Assembly (NCBI RefSeq): GCF_901827155.1
Contig: NZ_LR594659.1
Span: 3,038,001-3,102,000 of the forward strand
DNA length: 64,000 nucleotides
DNA from: Variovorax sp. PBL-H6
GTDB taxonomy: Bacteria; Pseudomonadota; Gammaproteobacteria; Burkholderiales; Burkholderiaceae_C
Reading direction: 5' to 3'
Numbering within the stretch: the first letter of the stretch is position 1; the number at the start of each line of letters is the position of its first letter. This document shows, one piece after another, positions 63,356 to 64,000 of the stretch. The notes beneath the pieces are model-generated. The model did not search any database, was not told the origin of the DNA, and worked only from the letters and a program-made list of their open reading frames with translations. Position numbers and translations under genes: made by a program.

Positions 63356-63979
63356 TCAGCGCTGGCAGGCGTTCGCTGCGTTGGCCTGCATCGCGGTCAC
63401 GCTGCGTGCAATGGCGTCGGCGAGCTGCGCCGTCGCGCGCTGCGTACCGCGGGCCAGTGCCTCGATGCCGCCGCCGACCGGTTCAGAGACGAAGAGCTGG
63501 CAGGCGACGGCGGGACCCTCCTCCGTGCGACGAACGGTCCAGCTGAAGCCGGCGTCGACGCGGCTGCTCTCCACCGCATCGAGCTGCCGCAGCTGCACCG
63601 CGATGCGCGTCACGGGCTGGCCACGCAGGCGCCCGCTCTTGGTCGCATCGACGGCGCCGAGGCGCTGCGCAATGCCGCTGGCCAGTGCGTCGCGCAACTC
63701 GTTCTCCAACGAGGAGGACCAGCGGTGCTGCTCCAGGATATCGACCTCCGGCCCCGCGCCCGCACTCTTCTGCCGCACCACGAGCTGCGGTCGCGCCAAA
63801 CGCTCGGGCATGGCGATGGGCGCCAGCTCGATGAAGCCCGCGGCGCCGCCGGTGGACGCGGTCGGCGCGGTCGGCGCATCCGCGTCGGCCAGGCTGTAGT
63901 ACTGGGGCGCCGGGCTGGCACAGGCGCACAGCAGCGCGGCGGCGACCCATGCGAGGCCTCGTGCTCGGATCGTGTTCAT
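63356..63979 (-). CDS. pqiC: PqiC-like lipoprotein of the MCE lipid-transport system
   Basis: 207 residues. A lipoprotein signal (GLAWVAAALLCACASPAP, lipobox Cys about residue 20) is followed by the DUF330/ABC auxiliary domain (QYYSLADAD, ARPQLVVRQKSAG, QHRWSSSLENELRDALA). PqiC is an outer-membrane partner of PqiAB in moving phospholipids between envelope membranes. ATG overlaps the stop of the upstream gene (ATGA). Confidence 0.9.
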   Translation of the reverse strand: MNTIRARGLAWVAAALLCACASPAPQYYSLADADAPTAPTASTGGAAGFIELAPIAMPERLARPQLVVRQKSAGAGPEVDILEQHRWSSSLENELRDALASGIAQRLGAVDATKSGRLRGQPVTRIAVQLRQLDAVESSRVDAGFSWTVRRTEEGPAVACQLFVSEPVGGGIEALARGTQRATAQLADAIARSVTAMQANAANACQR

Positions 63980-64000
63980 TTCTTCCTGTCCTCCGGCTTG
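63976..64000 (-). CDS. pqiB: C-terminal end of probable PqiB (partial)
   Basis: Reading from the window edge, the minus strand gives KPEDRKK and then TGA at 63976-63978, overlapping the pqiC start by four bases. The PqiB assignment rests only on the normal pqiAB-pqiC gene order. Confidence 0.55.

Overview
The window is GC-rich, gene-dense DNA from a betaproteobacterium. Gene content and order fit the Comamonadaceae, and a Variovorax-like organism is my best guess: cbb3 oxidase genes with an FNR regulator, AmpR/class A beta-lactamase, the mltG-tmk-holB-pilZ-tatD run, cstA with a YbdD-type partner, and dispersed extragenic repeats of a type often mis-annotated as proteins. This identification is inference. 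I saw no rRNA, tRNA, CRISPR array or transposase.

Region 1 (about 0.6-18.7 kb) is an oxygen-limitation island. It carries ccoI-ccoS, ccoNOQP, ccoG and a FixH-type gene for making and maturing cbb3 oxidase, an FNR regulator, a second Crp/Fnr regulator without the Fe-S cysteines, four universal stress proteins, a hemerythrin-like protein, a degenerate carbamoyltransferase-like protein, a TauE/UreH-type membrane protein, a kinase fusion and a DegP-like protease. Four clear TTGAT-N4-ATCAA-type boxes and two weaker ones sit in front of these genes. In several cases a -10-like hexamer lies exactly where a class II FNR promoter would have it, so the block looks like one regulon.

Region 2 (18.8-26.7 kb) is housekeeping: mltG-tmk-holB-pilZ-tatD-ankyrin gene as one tightly packed minus-strand operon, divergent ygfZ, then cstA with its small YbdD partner.

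Region 3 (27-39.5 kb) has an unrecognised 581-residue protein with an HxD...H pattern; an operon of esterase, thioesterase-GNAT fusion, sensor kinase and response regulator; an iron-type alcohol dehydrogenase; ampR with a class A beta-lactamase; an acyltransferase; and tex.

Region 4 (39.6-46.5 kb) has a LysR gene divergent from two tandem 2OG-Fe(II) oxygenase-like genes and an MFS carrier (a candidate small biosynthetic or catabolic cassette), followed by DUF2239-MATE-GST.

Region 5 (46.5-56.4 kb) is the most unusual part. A minus-strand operon encodes a diheme lipoprotein cytochrome, a GMC flavoprotein, two unknown proteins and a DyP peroxidase; a catalase-fold gene follows, separated by a 751-bp inverted-repeat element. 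Region 6 (56.5-58.4 kb) is a lower-GC scar containing Rhs remnants and a possible orphan immunity gene. Region 7 (58.4-64 kb) has three MFS exporters, ogt and the pqiB/pqiC end of a lipid-transport operon.
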